Shown here: positions 16,127 to 27,815 of the stretch, in pieces
Layout of the letters: the number at the start of each line of letters is the position of its first letter
How positions within the stretch are numbered: the stretch's first letter is position 1
From: Paramacrobiotus metropolitanus
Taxonomy: Eukaryota > Tardigrada > Eutardigrada > Parachela > Macrobiotidae
Assembly: GCF_019649055.1 (NCBI RefSeq)
Contig: NW_026570249.1
Coordinates: 1,178,001-1,242,000 of the forward strand
DNA: 64,000 nt
Direction of reading: 5' to 3'
Program-made: the position numbers and the translations under genes
The notes under the pieces: generated by a model
The model's input: only the letters and a program-made list of their open reading frames with translations
Database searches by the model: none
Told to the model about the DNA's origin: nothing

Positions 16127-17170
16127 ATACGAAATCATGATGCATGAGGAAGTACTAGTCATTTGGCCAACAGACGCCACGACAACGTGCCATGGCCCAA
16201 CATGGATCTTAATGGAGCGGGACTCGGACGCCCAGAGGCATTTCACTCGAGTCGATCAACCAGAGGACGCGCCGGGACTCGGACCCGTCCAGAGGCATTT
16301 CACTCGGATCGACCAACAGAAGCTCGGATCCGACCCAGAGTTCATGTCAGGAACAACATAGCCACAGAAGAACGAAGTCGTGCTGCCGTGTATTCTTCTG
16401 CCAGTCGGAACTGACCGAAGGATATTCAGACACCGGAGACCCAGTCAACTGTAGCCGGACAGACGGCACACGCGGAATCGGCCAGACGAATGCCAACTAG
16501 CCCCACATTGGGCGTAACGGTATAAGTCGTCTTGATGGACCATGAAGAAGAATATACAATCGACCTCGAAGTCGGAGGTCGGAAGTGACCAAACGGAGGT
16601 CGGATAAATGCGACAACAAGTCAGAACAGCAGTCAGAAGTTGGACATCGACGTCCCAACGGAAGAATTCAGCTTTGGGCGGATGGAAACACACTCTATCT
16701 GACCTCGGTAAGTCGGACACAACATAGCCGACCGTGGAACATCCACATGGATATCCGACCTCAATTCAGATATGTTAGCCGACCAACATTGGTCGACTAA
16801 CTCAGTCAACATGACGGAAGAAGACAAATAACTACTTCGCGATGGAGGAATCCGACCTGAATGGACTTGTCAGCCCTATATTGGCACGACAGAGTAAGTT
16901 AACCTAGGTCGACCTCGAAGGACGGAATATCCGATCTCACTTCGGATACCATTATATCCGACCCCACATCGGACAACGTTAAGACCGACTATAGGTCGGA
17001 GGACAACAACATGCATCGGATGGAAGTGAACCGGACACTTCCACCGAAGAAACCAAGGATTTCCGACCGGACCTTCGAGCCAGTTCGCATCGGATGATTT
17101 CATAACCAGGCTCGTGGTAGCAGATTTAACGGTTTAACCGACCACTTTTGAACGGAACTGCTGTACTTGA

Positions 17171-17185
17171 CGACCACAAAGGTCG
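17171..17185 (+). repeat. stem-loop, ACAAA loop (hairpin family)
   Basis: CGACC/GGTCG, perfect 5 bp, loop ACAAA. Confidence 0.6.
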
Positions 17186-17640
17186 CATGACTTGGGTATA
17201 ACTTTGTCCGACCTGGACTTCGGAACTTAGCCGGATTTCCAACCTGCCGGTCGACTTACCGGTAGTCCGACCTCGGTCAACCGACCTTGGTCTAATTCCC
17301 CCATTCAGAGAGGATGCTTCGGCATTTGCAACTGCAACAGTGCCTCTCTCTTCCCAACGGACGGATACGAGTCGGAAGTAAGTGTTAACCATGCTTATCC
17401 GACCTCGGTGATTTTAGCCGGTTACGACGGGTAACCCGGGAACCGACGCCCCGGACCCAACTCACCGGATGAGATTGGACAGGAGACCCCGTGGCAACTC
17501 AAGTACCCCGTGGACGTCATCCTAGTCGGAATAGGACCCCCGGACAGATTTTTGGATTTTTTTAGCACTTTACCTAACAAACGGAATTGTATTTTTCTAG
17601 TTCGATCTCTTTGACAGATCTGTTTTGTAACCCCTTTTTG

Positions 17641-17992
17641 CTCACTGGAATTGTGAATAAAACTTTATTTTTCTTTCGCGCTGTATAACTTTCATTACAT
17701 CTTTCTTTTCACATTGTTCTCCGATGCCAACTGACGCAAAGAAGCCAGCCAACAGATGCATCACCGGCCCAACGAAACGCACGAGCAACTTCCGGATTTC
17801 TCGGCCGTGAGCTGCTTGCCTCTCACGGGTTCGGAAGTGGATCAAGGGACGGTCAACTAGACACCGGACTCCCTGTCGACAGAGGACGCGTACCGCGACC
17901 CCACAATAGGTCCAACCGGAGAGTTGTGCAGTACTGGTGCGGTACTGAGTCGGAGCACCCTTCGCGGGAGCTCGGATTCCCGCCCAGAGGCA
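17641..17992. other. non-coding, possible 3' end of the left element
   Basis: It holds AATAAA within TTGTGAATAAAACTTT (about 17655) followed by a T-rich tract, then G/C-richer sequence without a convincing frame. A 120-codon minus frame here (17642-18004) has no supporting signal. Confidence 0.3.
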
Positions 17993-18453
17993 TGTCAGGC
18001 ACATGAGCCTGTGCGTGGTGCGTACGGCTCAACATAGAGCGTACTTGCACTCACGTACATGCCATAATTATTGCCTCTCTCTTGTACGTACGTGTGACGC
18101 TGCACTGCACTCATCCACTGAAGTGGATATACCGCGTGCGCACACACTGAGCATACTTGCTCTCTCGTCCCTCTCTCGCAGTACTACTCAGCGTTCATAC
18201 GCTCGCGTTGGGTAGAGTCCAGTCTGCGCATCACACAGCTGATTCACGTCTTGGCCTGCATCAACGCACGTGCTTGCCGCCAGGATTCAGTTGACTACTT
18301 ACTCGCCAACAAGACGCTCAAGAACCCTGTTTAGCATACACTTGCTATTTGGCCACACGTGCCTTTGTTCTTTCTTCCTGCTATTACGCAGCTTTGTCAG
18401 CCTTTATTGTCTAATAAAGACGCATCGTGAGCTCCTCGCCATAGTCTGTTACA
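17993..18453 (+). mobile_element. possible 3' LTR of the left element
   Basis: A TGTCAG...GTTACA segment of about 460 bp follows the A/C-rich block. Near its end CTTTATT-GTCT-AATAAAG forms a perfect 7-bp hairpin containing the poly(A) signal, about 37 bp before the putative terminus. The 55-kb LTR has the same arrangement. No matching 5' LTR or clear target duplication is visible, and I see no good polypurine tract, so the boundaries are tentative. Confidence 0.35.
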
Positions 18454-18846
18454 GTCAGTGAAAAACTACATTGCGCACTGTCGGCCTTAAAAGTTGAAAT
18501 TATGTATAACACCTCGACAGATCACTTTTTTTGCGTAAGACTTATAATATGTGAAAATCCTTTCACACACTTATACATGTCGCGATTACCATAATACATT
18601 TATCTGAATTTGCATGACATTGCGAGACATATACAGATATTACAGTACTGTACCTGATCACAGTGTCTCGCAGACCTTATATCTGTATATACGAGTATGC
18701 CTAATTCTGCGCATTGTACGAGCTTGTATTGTGCTCGTATAATTATGCTGTACTCGTATAGTCGTTTAAGTTTGCTTACCGGTTAGGTTGCTTTTACGTA
18801 TTGCTGGTAGCCTGGTACCGTGTATCTGTACTAATGCCTTTTTTCC
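18454..18846. other. no gene seen
   Basis: AT-rich intergenic sequence. I see nothing beyond a CGTAT-rich patch (about 18690-18760). Confidence 0.4.
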
Positions 18847-18848
18847 AG

Positions 18849-19065
18849 CCTCCAACCCATTTCCGGTGGAATGTCCGATTGGCGGGAAATTCATTTCGCG
18901 CAAGCCGGTGATATTCCCTTACAAACACGCGTACGCGGAGGAGTGACACAATCACCTCGCGATCAAGTGGATTGCAAAGAATATGAAACCGATTTTTCCG
19001 TGTGGATCCTCAACAATGGTACGAACAATACACAACCAAACAAATCCTTATCGATTTGGATAAAT
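18849..19065 (+). CDS. possible internal exon of an unknown gene
   Basis: An acceptor-like CTTTTTTCCAG ends at 18848 and a donor-like GTATGA starts at 19066. Between them the frame holding ATG 18871 is open and has more balanced composition than its AT-rich surroundings. No family was recognised and no partner exon was found. Confidence 0.25.
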
Positions 19066-19075
19066 GTATGACACT

Positions 19076-20002
19076 GCACTGGCAAGCAAAACCAATTGGC
19101 GAATACGGTACATATACTAACGTAAATTAAACGAAGTAAACTTATGTAATAACCCTATTCTTACTTTACTGTAATCGCAAATCTTTTATATAGGTGTTCG
19201 GCATGCACTTAAAAAACATCCACAAACTCGACATACACGCGATGATTAGATAAATATTTGATCGTTTGTCGATATAAAATTCTTTTTTGCTTACTGGCTT
19301 TTTAATATTTGTATTTATGTCAGATGAGCCCGATTATATCCTGCACTGTATCGGGTTTTGGAGAGAGAATGCCCGCTCGTTTTTGGTGACCTATGAAAAA
19401 GAAGATGCCCTAAGTCCATTCCGCTGCTGGGTAAATCACTAAGTAAAATAAATATGTTTGGAGCAGCTGCACAAAATCCAAAAATCCGCTTCCTGCGAAT
19501 AAAAGTGCTTTCTAACTTAAAATCCGCTGTCAAGAGGTTTATAACCGCATTAGCTACAATCGCATTCTTTTATCGAGGGGAGCGGCATCATTTTGTGGCA
19601 TCCACCAAGAGCCCGATAATCAGAATTTCTCGGACGGTGCTTCCTTGGCGCTGGATCTGAGGGAGAACGAACGTTTATGTAGAATTTGAGCTGTTTGCGG
19701 GTAAACGGGGTCAGCTTTAGTTATTAGAAACACTGACTTATAGGTAATATATGTAAAATATTTTTTTGCAGTTGACGATTGTCCGTTACGTTTCATTGAT
19801 GGATGTGACCCCTGGGCAGTCGTGGAGCAGTACGGACTGCTTAATTCAGTCTGGCGTCTTCGACAGATGTATACTTTTTGTCTGAAGCGATTATTGACAA
19901 CTAACTGCTCCCTAGACTGGACGTTGTTTTGGCTTGTTGTGTTAATGCACATCAGAGCAGATCGCACGCTGTTACGTTAATGGTGGAGGTCAATTACATT
20001 TG
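19076..20002. other. no gene seen
   Basis: Intergenic, AT-rich. A 115-codon minus frame (19620-19967) lacks any supporting feature. Confidence 0.35.
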
Positions 20003-20457
20003 GGTAACCGTTGCGCGACGGGTAACGGGGAAACGCGTAAAAAAGTATCCATGACTCAGCAAAAAAATTATCGCCCAATAGTAAGTCGAGTACGCTTCCG
20101 TGCCAAGAGAGAAATTGAACACCGAAGTGGAACTGAAAAACTCATTTTTAATGCTGTAATGTGCTAAATGTGGTATTACGTCAAAAAAGTTAATTATGAG
20201 TTTTGGAGTGCAACTCTGGGTCGCTGGATTTACTTTTGGTCCAAACACAAACAAATTTTGTTAATCTGTGCAGGAGAGTTAGGAGTTACTCGTAGTTTGG
20301 GTAATGGTTGCGCTTCGACGTCGAAGCGCAACGCTTACGCGGACAAGTAAGCTGAAAACCCATCCCAGATTTTGTGATTGCGAATCAGAATGTTTGCTTG
20401 CTTACGCGCTGTTACGTCACATTTTTTACGCGTTTCCCCGTTACCCGTCGCGTTACC
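20003..20457. mobile_element. MITE-like element with long terminal inverted repeats
   Basis: The left end GGTAAC...CGACGGGTAACGGGGAAAC (20003-20044) is repeated in inverse orientation at 20422-20457, giving terminal inverted repeats of about 35-40 bp around 455 bp with no transposase. A 26-bp perfect palindrome lies inside at 20307-20332, centred on ACGT. Confidence 0.65.
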
Positions 20458-20699
20458 TTTTTGGTCTCGTGGCATGCTTGCCACATAAAGTTGTAGAGTT
20501 CAAATATCTATACACTACCAAATAATAAATAATATCGTACACTACCATATACTATTTGGTCTGTTTTTTCTATGACCACAACCGGTAAACCGTAAACTGC
20601 GTAAAATAAAAAAACGTCACGCAAGTATACAAAAAACTCTCGTTCAGCTGTTCCCATCGTGACGCCACATTTCCCGCTGTATTTTTATCGACAATTGCT

Positions 20700-21640
20700 G
20701 TCATAGATCTATACTTATGCGAGGATGTTTCTCCGGCGGGCTGCCGCAGTCTTTTACCCAGTTCTTTGACGAGACCTTTTGCCGTATGCCCCAAGGTTCC
20801 GACTTCTTATTGTCAACCACAGCTTTGCTTAAGGATGAGGTAGCGCCATCCATCTTCATTTTGGCGAGATTTGCGCCCGCACATCTGCTTATTGTATCGT
20901 TCAATCGTCGTCGTCGGGTCGTCGTCCTATGGGACAAGGGTTTAGCGTGGTCGTTATCCTCTGAAGTGTGAGATCCCAAATGACTTTGTACCAGTTATTC
21001 ACAAATCCCGGTTCGGTCTGGCAAGTGTGCCGCTCGCCTGTGCAGTCCAAAATATCCAATACGACCTCTGCAGGACTCAGTTGCAGATGTCGAACGGATG
21101 CAGTAGGTCGGATGTTCCGGGTAACAGCTGCGCCACGTGCCGCTTTGCGCCGCATAAAGACCATACCGGCGAATGGTTCGGGTAAAGTCGCCTGTCGGAG
21201 GGTTCACTCGGGGTCGATTTCTCCATCCTAATGGAGCCGTGAAATTTGTCCATGGAATCGGTTGTCCGTACTAGCTCCGGGCGGTCGCGTTTCCAAGTGC
21301 ACCGGGAAACCAGAGACCATTTCGTCGTCCGAGTCGGATTAGCTCAGTCTATGTCCGGCGGTTTTGGTGCTAGTCGTTGGTCGAGTAACCAGCCCACACT
21401 GACTATTAACGTTTCTCGCGGCTATGCCAGTGCCATAGCCACCGAGCGTCTGTCCGGGCATCTGGACGGGCGCAATATCTGGTCGCACGACTGCTCTTGC
21501 GGAATCAGCATAAACTTTAACGGGGGCTTTAAACGCACTGGTGCATTTTATGGGCCCAAGAATTCGGGAATTGACTGGAGAAGCGTCTTCTGCTGCTTAT
21601 ATAACGTATCTACGCGATTATTGTGACACGTATCTCAAAA
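20700..21640. other. G/C-richer block, possibly decayed coding DNA
   Basis: This 0.9-kb block stands out from its AT-rich surroundings. It has medium open frames on both strands (+ 21246-21626, 126 codons; - 20701-20979 and 20901-21164), several amino-acid-diverse, but no motif, no clear splice sites and no agreement between frames. It could be a decayed gene or transposon remnant. Confidence 0.3.
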
Positions 21641-22509
21641 GAAATGCTGCTGCTCAGCTGCTGTATTAAGTATGTACTTAATTATAACGTTTGACCGTCC
21701 GGTAGACTGAAATTTTGTATAAAGTTTTTACATTCACAAAACTTTAAATTCAAAACACGTTTAATGGCGTTTAGTAAGTAAAAAAAGTAGTGCACCGGCT
21801 TTGCAAGTTGCAACAGTTGTACTACTCTAGTACTTATCTTGGTGGCTATTGACAATCACAATTTTTAAAAAAGGCAATAATGCATGTCTTAAGGCAGATA
21901 TGATGCCGCAAGACCTTAGTGTTGTGTAGTAGTACTGTGCAGGGTCTACGAAGTGGTTACTTCCGGCTCTTCGAACAGTACGTACTGCATACTGATGGTG
22001 AGAAAAACAGCACAAAAATACTAATAATTATAAAAAGAAACAAAAGCGCATTGTAGTACATGCAGTCTGTAGTGGGTGAACACGACAGGATCGGATGATT
22101 GCGCTATATAATGGCGTTAGAGGCATTGTCCACGGTTTTCTGGGTATAACATGTTTGCTCCCTTGTAGAGTTGACAAATTTATAAACTGAACAAATCCAT
22201 CGTAGTGATTGAAATCTTTTCATGATGCCCACAATCTACTGCACTTATTGCACACATTCCACATCATTCCATATCGAGATTGGAATCCTACTCGTAGTGA
22301 GTAGTGCACAAAACAAATAGCAATGCGCAAAAGAAGCGCGGAACAGAAGCGCACAGGACGTTCCCATTTACACAACCCAGAAGCCAGACAAGAAAAGAAG
22401 ACAACTGGTTAATTTATCGAAAATAATTTTCAGGACAATAATTTTTGGAGGATAATTTGCAGTAGTCAAATTAAGCAGCTTATGTCATCAAGAAGTTGTA
22501 AAATATGCA
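21641..22509. other. no gene seen
   Basis: AT-rich intergenic sequence; I see no repeat or frame worth naming. Confidence 0.35.
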
Positions 22510-22673
22510 GCTTATAGCGACACGCCCCATGCCGTAATAAGGGATCTTCCGATACTGGTAGTGTCCTGGAAATAGTAACCAGGATCGTACAGCTTGTAGC
22601 GATATGCCCCATCCCGTAACAAGGGATGCCCCGAAACTGGTATTGTCCGGGAAATACCGATCAGGGTCGTCTC
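22510..22673 (+). repeat. 82-bp tandem duplication
   Basis: Two diverged 82-bp units start at 22510 and 22592, each opening GCTT(A/G)TAGCGA and containing GCCCCAT.CCGTAA.AAGGGAT. Confidence 0.65.
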
Positions 22674-23340
22674 GACTCTTCGAACGGTATCAAAGTTGAT
22701 GCAGCTGCACCGCTTCACACTCGGAACACCTCGTTTATACCATGTGTGGCCATTTTACTCCATGTCGATAAATCGACAACCCTCAGGTCGATCTCCTCCC
22801 ACACTTTTGGCCTTCCGTCAGGTTCGAACCCACTGAACCTGCGCAACACGAATTTTTCATATTATACATATTGTCCATGGTAAGACCAGATGTGAATACA
22901 TAATGTACTTAATCTTGTGGCAGCTCTAGCTGTTAAGTTGTGTGCGCATTGCGCACTGCGCAATGGCCCTTCGTGAACTAACCTGCATGTATATTGTACA
23001 TACAACAACGACTACAAAAAAACAGCAAGATTCGCATGCTCAAATTGATTACAGAAGTATTGCTCAGACCGTCGGACGGGTATTAAACAGTACTGTACTA
23101 TAGCTACAAGTGTACGATATTAAAAGTCAGTGCTTACTGCTTACAATTAGACCGAGAAAGCTTTCTTACTTCCAACGCTAATTAAACGATTAGTAACATC
23201 ATTCCGTCTCATTACGGATGTTTTAACCCCGACAAAGACAAACTATCGATTTAAATTAACAAAAAAATTGACTTCGAATTAGAAGTGAGCTCGAAGGATA
23301 CCATATGCCGCTGAAGCTCATAATAATACATCCTATGAAG
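22674..23340. other. no gene seen
   Basis: Intergenic, AT-rich; short low-value frames only. Confidence 0.35.
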
Positions 23341-23351
23341 TATCCACTTAC

Positions 23352-24107
23352 ATTAGGAGATAATCGCGAATGCTCTGCCAGTCCTCTGGGTAGGTCAGGT
23401 TGCTAACCCAGCGCGCATGAACAGCCGTAACCTTTGCTACAATGTCCTCCGTGACCGGCGAGAAGCCGTCATTTAAGGCGCACATCATGCGGCTGGCCAT
23501 GGGCATGCTGCCGTCGCTGCACGGCAGCAGAAGCTTCGGGATGGTGATCTGTAACTTGTCAATGGCAAATTCCTGCGGCTTGTATGTAGGAGGCAAAATC
23601 CACTCTCGGTTATCTGGCAGGAGACGAAAAATCTCCTCCACGCCGAAATTTAACCAATTATGCTCAAAGAGATCATACATATGTAGACCAAAAAGGCCGG
23701 AAACTTTCCAGTTGAGCAGCAGAACAGAGTTACAACGGTTCTTATATGACGTAACAAAATCCGTTGCTCCATGCTTTAAACGCGACGGTTTTTTCACACC
23801 TATGCGATATACTGGTTGGATGGTAATATGGTCTTTGAGCACTAGTAGCGGCACTTTGATTTCCATGGCTTCTAACAACGGCTGCAGAATGTGATGCGGT
23901 GGAAAGACTCTCAAGATGGTCAGACTGATGGTCGTTGAGTTGATTGAGCGACTGAGTAAAGAGGTCGCTTTGAAGCAGTTGTTGCTGTCGGCTCGGAGGA
24001 TACGGTTATCACCGTCGGCTTTGAGGTGCCAACAGCTTTCGAAAGAGATGCTGATATGCTCCATCATTTTAGGGCTACTCAGCAGCAACTGCCATAAAGC
24101 ACACACT
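23352..24107 (-). CDS. internal exon of a host gene, family unrecognised
   Basis: On the minus strand an acceptor TTTTTGCCTCTTCACAG sits at 24108 upward, with an alternative AG two bases on, and a perfect donor GTAAGT runs 23351-23346. The frame between is open for about 250 codons with well-mixed composition. The protein is L/I/P-rich with conserved-looking segments (for example NSVLLLNWKVSGLFG and DKLQITIPKLLLPCSDGSMP). It has no catalytic motif or membrane segment I can name. I recall similar proteins from tardigrades, but could not verify this. It may be a downstream exon of the gene holding the exon at 39646-40477: both lie on this strand, and the exon-A donor phase (1) fits if the second AG is used. 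Confidence 0.6.
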
Positions 24108-24174
24108 CTGTGAAGAGGCAAAAACACTGGATTACTACTTACTACATATTACTACATACTATAAATAGTAAATC

Positions 24175-24460
24175 CTATTGAATATTAAACTCATCATAAT
24201 TATTTTGCTTATAATTTTGATTAAGCTTATCATAATTGAATATTGATCAGTTTTAATTATGATCAGCATAATCAAAATTCAACAATTTTAATTAAACTGG
24301 AGCATAATTAAAATTGTCCAATTTTAATTTTGCTTATCATAATTAAAATTCAGCTTTCGTTTGAGCAGGCTATTTATATTATTCATAATTTGACTCATAA
24401 TTAAGCTTAAGTATAATTAAAATTGAACAATTTTAATTATGCTCAAGCTTAATTAAAAAT
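24175..24460. repeat. AT-rich palindromic tract
   Basis: Repeated, mutually inverted AATTAAAATTG / CAATTTTAATT words and CATAATTA variants make a self-complementary, cruciform-prone tract. No coding potential. Confidence 0.55.
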
Positions 24461-26030
24461 GCGCACTAGTAAATCCGTACGAGAATTGTCAAGGACCGGT
24501 TCAAAATTCAAAAATGACGGCACATTCTTGAAGAGTCATTCGCTTAAGTACTGCCGCTTTACTGATTCAGTGTGAATATTGCAGCGTACATTATGCAGAT
24601 GATGTATATAAGAAACCATAAGAAATATAAGAGATATAAGAAGCAAAAGAAAACACGAAACACCCTTTCCATTTAAAACTTTCCGTCGAACAGTCGCGCG
24701 ATCTTTTGATTACGTACGCGCCATTCCATTGCAAATGCATAGTTTTGAGTATGTACCGATACACACTATCCCGAAATATTATCCAAAATTCCAAACGGAC
24801 AGCTCAAACCATTATTCAGTTTTCTGTTCTTAATTTTCCACGTTCTGTCGCTCTGATATTCTGTCGTTCTCATGTTCTGACGTTGTGAATTTCTGATCTT
24901 CTAACGTTTTGATTTTTCACGTTTTGACGTTCTGATCTTCTGATACGTATTACGTTCTGACGTATACAAATACTGTATATGCGAAATTAGTGGCGCTGTA
25001 CTTTACCTTTTATGGACGTTTACCAAATTACGTAATTTACTATTCACACAATAATAATTACCATCTACACTAAAAGCAACTATGTATTTATGCATTCGCT
25101 ATAGCCGCTATAGTCTCCGTGGTTACAGTCATTACGTACGCATTGCTATGCAGTGATGCCAGTTTTACGTTTCCTATACTTCAGACCTGGGGAAACCATG
25201 TTCTAACCAATGGTTAATAAAAACAAACAAAAATCTATTGATTTTTTTTCAAAAGCGTCTTAATCTATTCTGCTAAGTGCTTGGTTTTTATAAAAAATTT
25301 TAAACTGGTCCTTTGAATATTGAATTACTTCTTGAATTGCAAACTTTTAAGAGGTAATAATGTATAAATCGTAAGATAAGATAAGATAAAGATACGAGTA
25401 TCACAAAGACTGGAAAAACACAAACTTTTATGGAAAGATTTTCATAAAGAGCAACCACCCTGAGTGATCGTAGCGGCCAACCGCCCACGGTAGCGGCAGG
25501 CGGCGACAGCGGCACCCGCCCATGTTACGGTTGTGGACAGCCGTCCAGGGTGGCGGGCTTGTACTCAACTATGGCATGCCGACATTAGCCGGGAAATAAA
25601 AAACGACTCGGGGTGCAAATAGACATGTTTTATAATCAGTTATGCTGCATCGCTATCTGTCAAGTTTTCGTATCGTATTCGTAGAATCAATTTTCTGTAC
25701 TAGTACTAATTAATCGAACATATTATTCTATTGTGATTTTACATATCTTTTAATGAATTGTGATGATAGTGCATGCTCAGTATATATTATTGTAAGTACT
25801 GTTCTTTTATTTTTTAAAAAGAAATTCTGAGGCAGAGCACGCATGATACGAAATCCTTACCGTCTTGCTCTCATCTGTGAATGCAAATCCAAGTGCGACA
25901 AGATATCGCTTAGAAGTGGAGGCGTCAAATCGCGGACACAGGCAGTAAACCTAATATCTAACAGAAAACAGAATTCTGATTACTGTGACTGATTACTTAC
26001 TGTGACAACCAGTCAATTAAAGAAATACAG
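24461..26030. other. no gene seen
   Basis: Intergenic. A run of TTCTGACGTT-like repeats lies at about 24830-24965, and a short G/C-rich island (AGCGGC/CGGCGG words) at about 25450-25555. It has no tRNA-like fold. Confidence 0.35.
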
Positions 26031-26689
26031 TTTACTTGCATAATATGTATGCAGAATGACTGTATGAGCACTGAGCACTATTACATACAGTATTACAATT
26101 TATAACCAGCTTAGCATGTGATAATACAAGCTGAGCTTGGATGAATATTGGCTTGCGACTACAGAGTTGAATACTGGCTTGGCGACTTGAATACTGGCTT
26201 GCGCTCTGTAGGTACGGTACGTAAGGCGATTCGGCAAACCCGGATCCAACAGTGGATCCGGGTGCGCAACTCTGGTTCCGTGTCCATTGTTCTTCACCGG
26301 GCGATTCGACAACCCTTTGGGGCGATTCAGCAAACTTTATTTTTGACAAATAGTTACTTAACTTTTACAACGCAGCATCTGTCATTTATGTATTTGCATG
26401 TAATAAGTGTTGTTGTCTGTCAATATAATGCTTTAAAATGGACGAAGGGTTCATATTCACTACAACAAAGCGTAATCAGACGGCGATTATTCACCGAGGT
26501 TATTATCATACCCGAAAAATTATTCATAAAGGTGCTAGTCATATCTTTCATCTTGTTTTTTTTTGCTGTTGTTTCTTAGTTGTTATGAGAACTGAGAAAG
26601 GTTGATCAAGGAACGCAGAAGTTAACTACATGTATTAGTAGTTAACTTCCAATATCGAATTATAAACTGATTGAAATAACCACGGTTTC
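26031..26689. other. short repeats, no gene
   Basis: GAATACTGGCTTG-type phrases repeat three times at about 26140-26202, followed by GGCGATTCGGCAAAC-type phrases at about 26224-26335. No plausible protein. Confidence 0.35.
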
Positions 26690-27815
26690 CGTCGGTTAAC
26701 CACAAAAAACACTGAGGCCAAGCCAAACTGCTTCCCCGCGCTCAAGCTTAGACTCAGACTCTGACCGCTCAAACTCTGACTACTCAGTCTGACTCTGACT
26801 GACTCTGACTGACTAAGAAAACCTAAGAAATCTAAGAAACCTAAGAAAACCTAAGAAAACCCAAGAAATTTAAGAAACCCAAGGATAGCCTAAGAATATA
26901 CTACGAAACTTAAGCTTAAGGGATTTGGCCCGCTACATAGAACCAAATTCGTGTATATCCACAGAAACTTTCGCTGTCGCGCACTTCCAAACACTTTTTT
27001 GCATAGCTTTATGGTATTTTGTAGCCAAAAGAATTGCATACGTATATGTGGAATCCTTTTCCGCGCGCAGCATCCGTTTGCGCAGTTATGAGGGTAGCAA
27101 AATTCTAAAAAGTTTAAATGCATTCCGGTGTACCAAAAGTCTCATTATGCACCGATCTCCTTCAAATTTTGCACGTAAATGCACATATTTAACCATGAAG
27201 ATTGTTCCTACACGGAACCAGACTTCAACGATTTTTTTCGAATTTTAAAAGGAATTTTAAAATTTTTGAAATTCATTTTAAAATTTGAAAAACATGCTAG
27301 AGCAGTGGATCGGTGTAAGAACGATCTTCATGGTTATGTGCATTTACCTGCAAAATTTGAAAGAGATCGGTGCATAATGAGACTTTTGGTACACCTGAAT
27401 GCATTTAAACTTTTTGGAATTTTTTTAACCTCATTAACTCCGCAAGCGGATGTTGCGCGCGAAAACGGATTTCACATCTGTGTATACAAATCATTTGGCT
27501 ACACAATGTCAAAAAGCAACCCAAAAAAGTGTTTGGAAGTGCGCGCAAGCGAATATTCCCGTCAATGTACACGAATTTAGTGCTATGTACCGGGCCAAAT
27601 CCCTCAAGAATATCCTAAGAACCTAAAATTACCTAAAAATAACCTAAAGATTAACCTAAGAAACCTTCAGAATCAGAGTCAGCCTTTCAGTCGTACTTTG
27701 AGTAGTCAGAGTCAGACTCTGGGCAGTCAGAGACTCAGAGTCAGAGTTTGAGTGGTCAGAATCAGAGTTTGAGTATGGTCCGACTTGGGCCCAACTTTGC
27801 CGACTTTGGCCTCTA
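26690..27815. repeat. large inverted-repeat region around a foldback element
   Basis: The outer arms are CTCAAACTCTGACTACTCAG-type repeats at about 26745-26815 and their inverse complement at about 27690-27780. Between them CCTAAGAAA-type short tandem repeats flank the foldback element (26820-26890 and 27605-27665). Confidence 0.5.
26920..27603. mobile_element. 684-bp foldback/MITE element, TTAA-type site
   Basis: The ends GGGATTTGGCCCG and CGGGCCAAATCCC begin terminal inverted repeats that stay recognisable for roughly 200 bp on each side (AAATTCGTGTA..., CGCACTTCCAAACACTTTTT...). Flanks are TTAA (26916-26919) and TCAA (27604-27607). No transposase. The same end motif occurs at 52131 onward and, inverted, at about 31124, inside the duplicated 1.66-kb element. 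A TTAA target would fit piggyBac-like elements, but the termini are not a classic match. Confidence 0.55.

Larger units (their letters stand above)
14906..17640 (+). other. A/C-rich hairpin-saturated region without long ORFs
   Basis: About 2.7 kb keep the composition of the ORF block but have no frame above 92 codons on either strand. The region is dense in short inverted repeats, mostly variants of TCCGAC...GTCGGA. Clear examples are CGGATA/TATCCG (about 16942-16959), CCGAC/GTCGG around TATAG (about 16986-17000) and CGACCAA/TTGGTCG around CA (about 16779-16794). Five ACAAA stem-loops lie here too. It could be a structured 3' untranslated region, a packaging region, or heavily decayed coding sequence. 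Confidence 0.45.

Noticed and set aside
17642-18004. 120-codon minus-strand frame
   Set aside because: No motif, no splice or promoter signal, and it overlaps the end of the A/C-rich block and the possible LTR.
22800-22840. GGTTCGAACCC-like T-arm suggesting a tRNA gene
   Set aside because: No acceptor stem, D-arm or anticodon arm at the right spacing.
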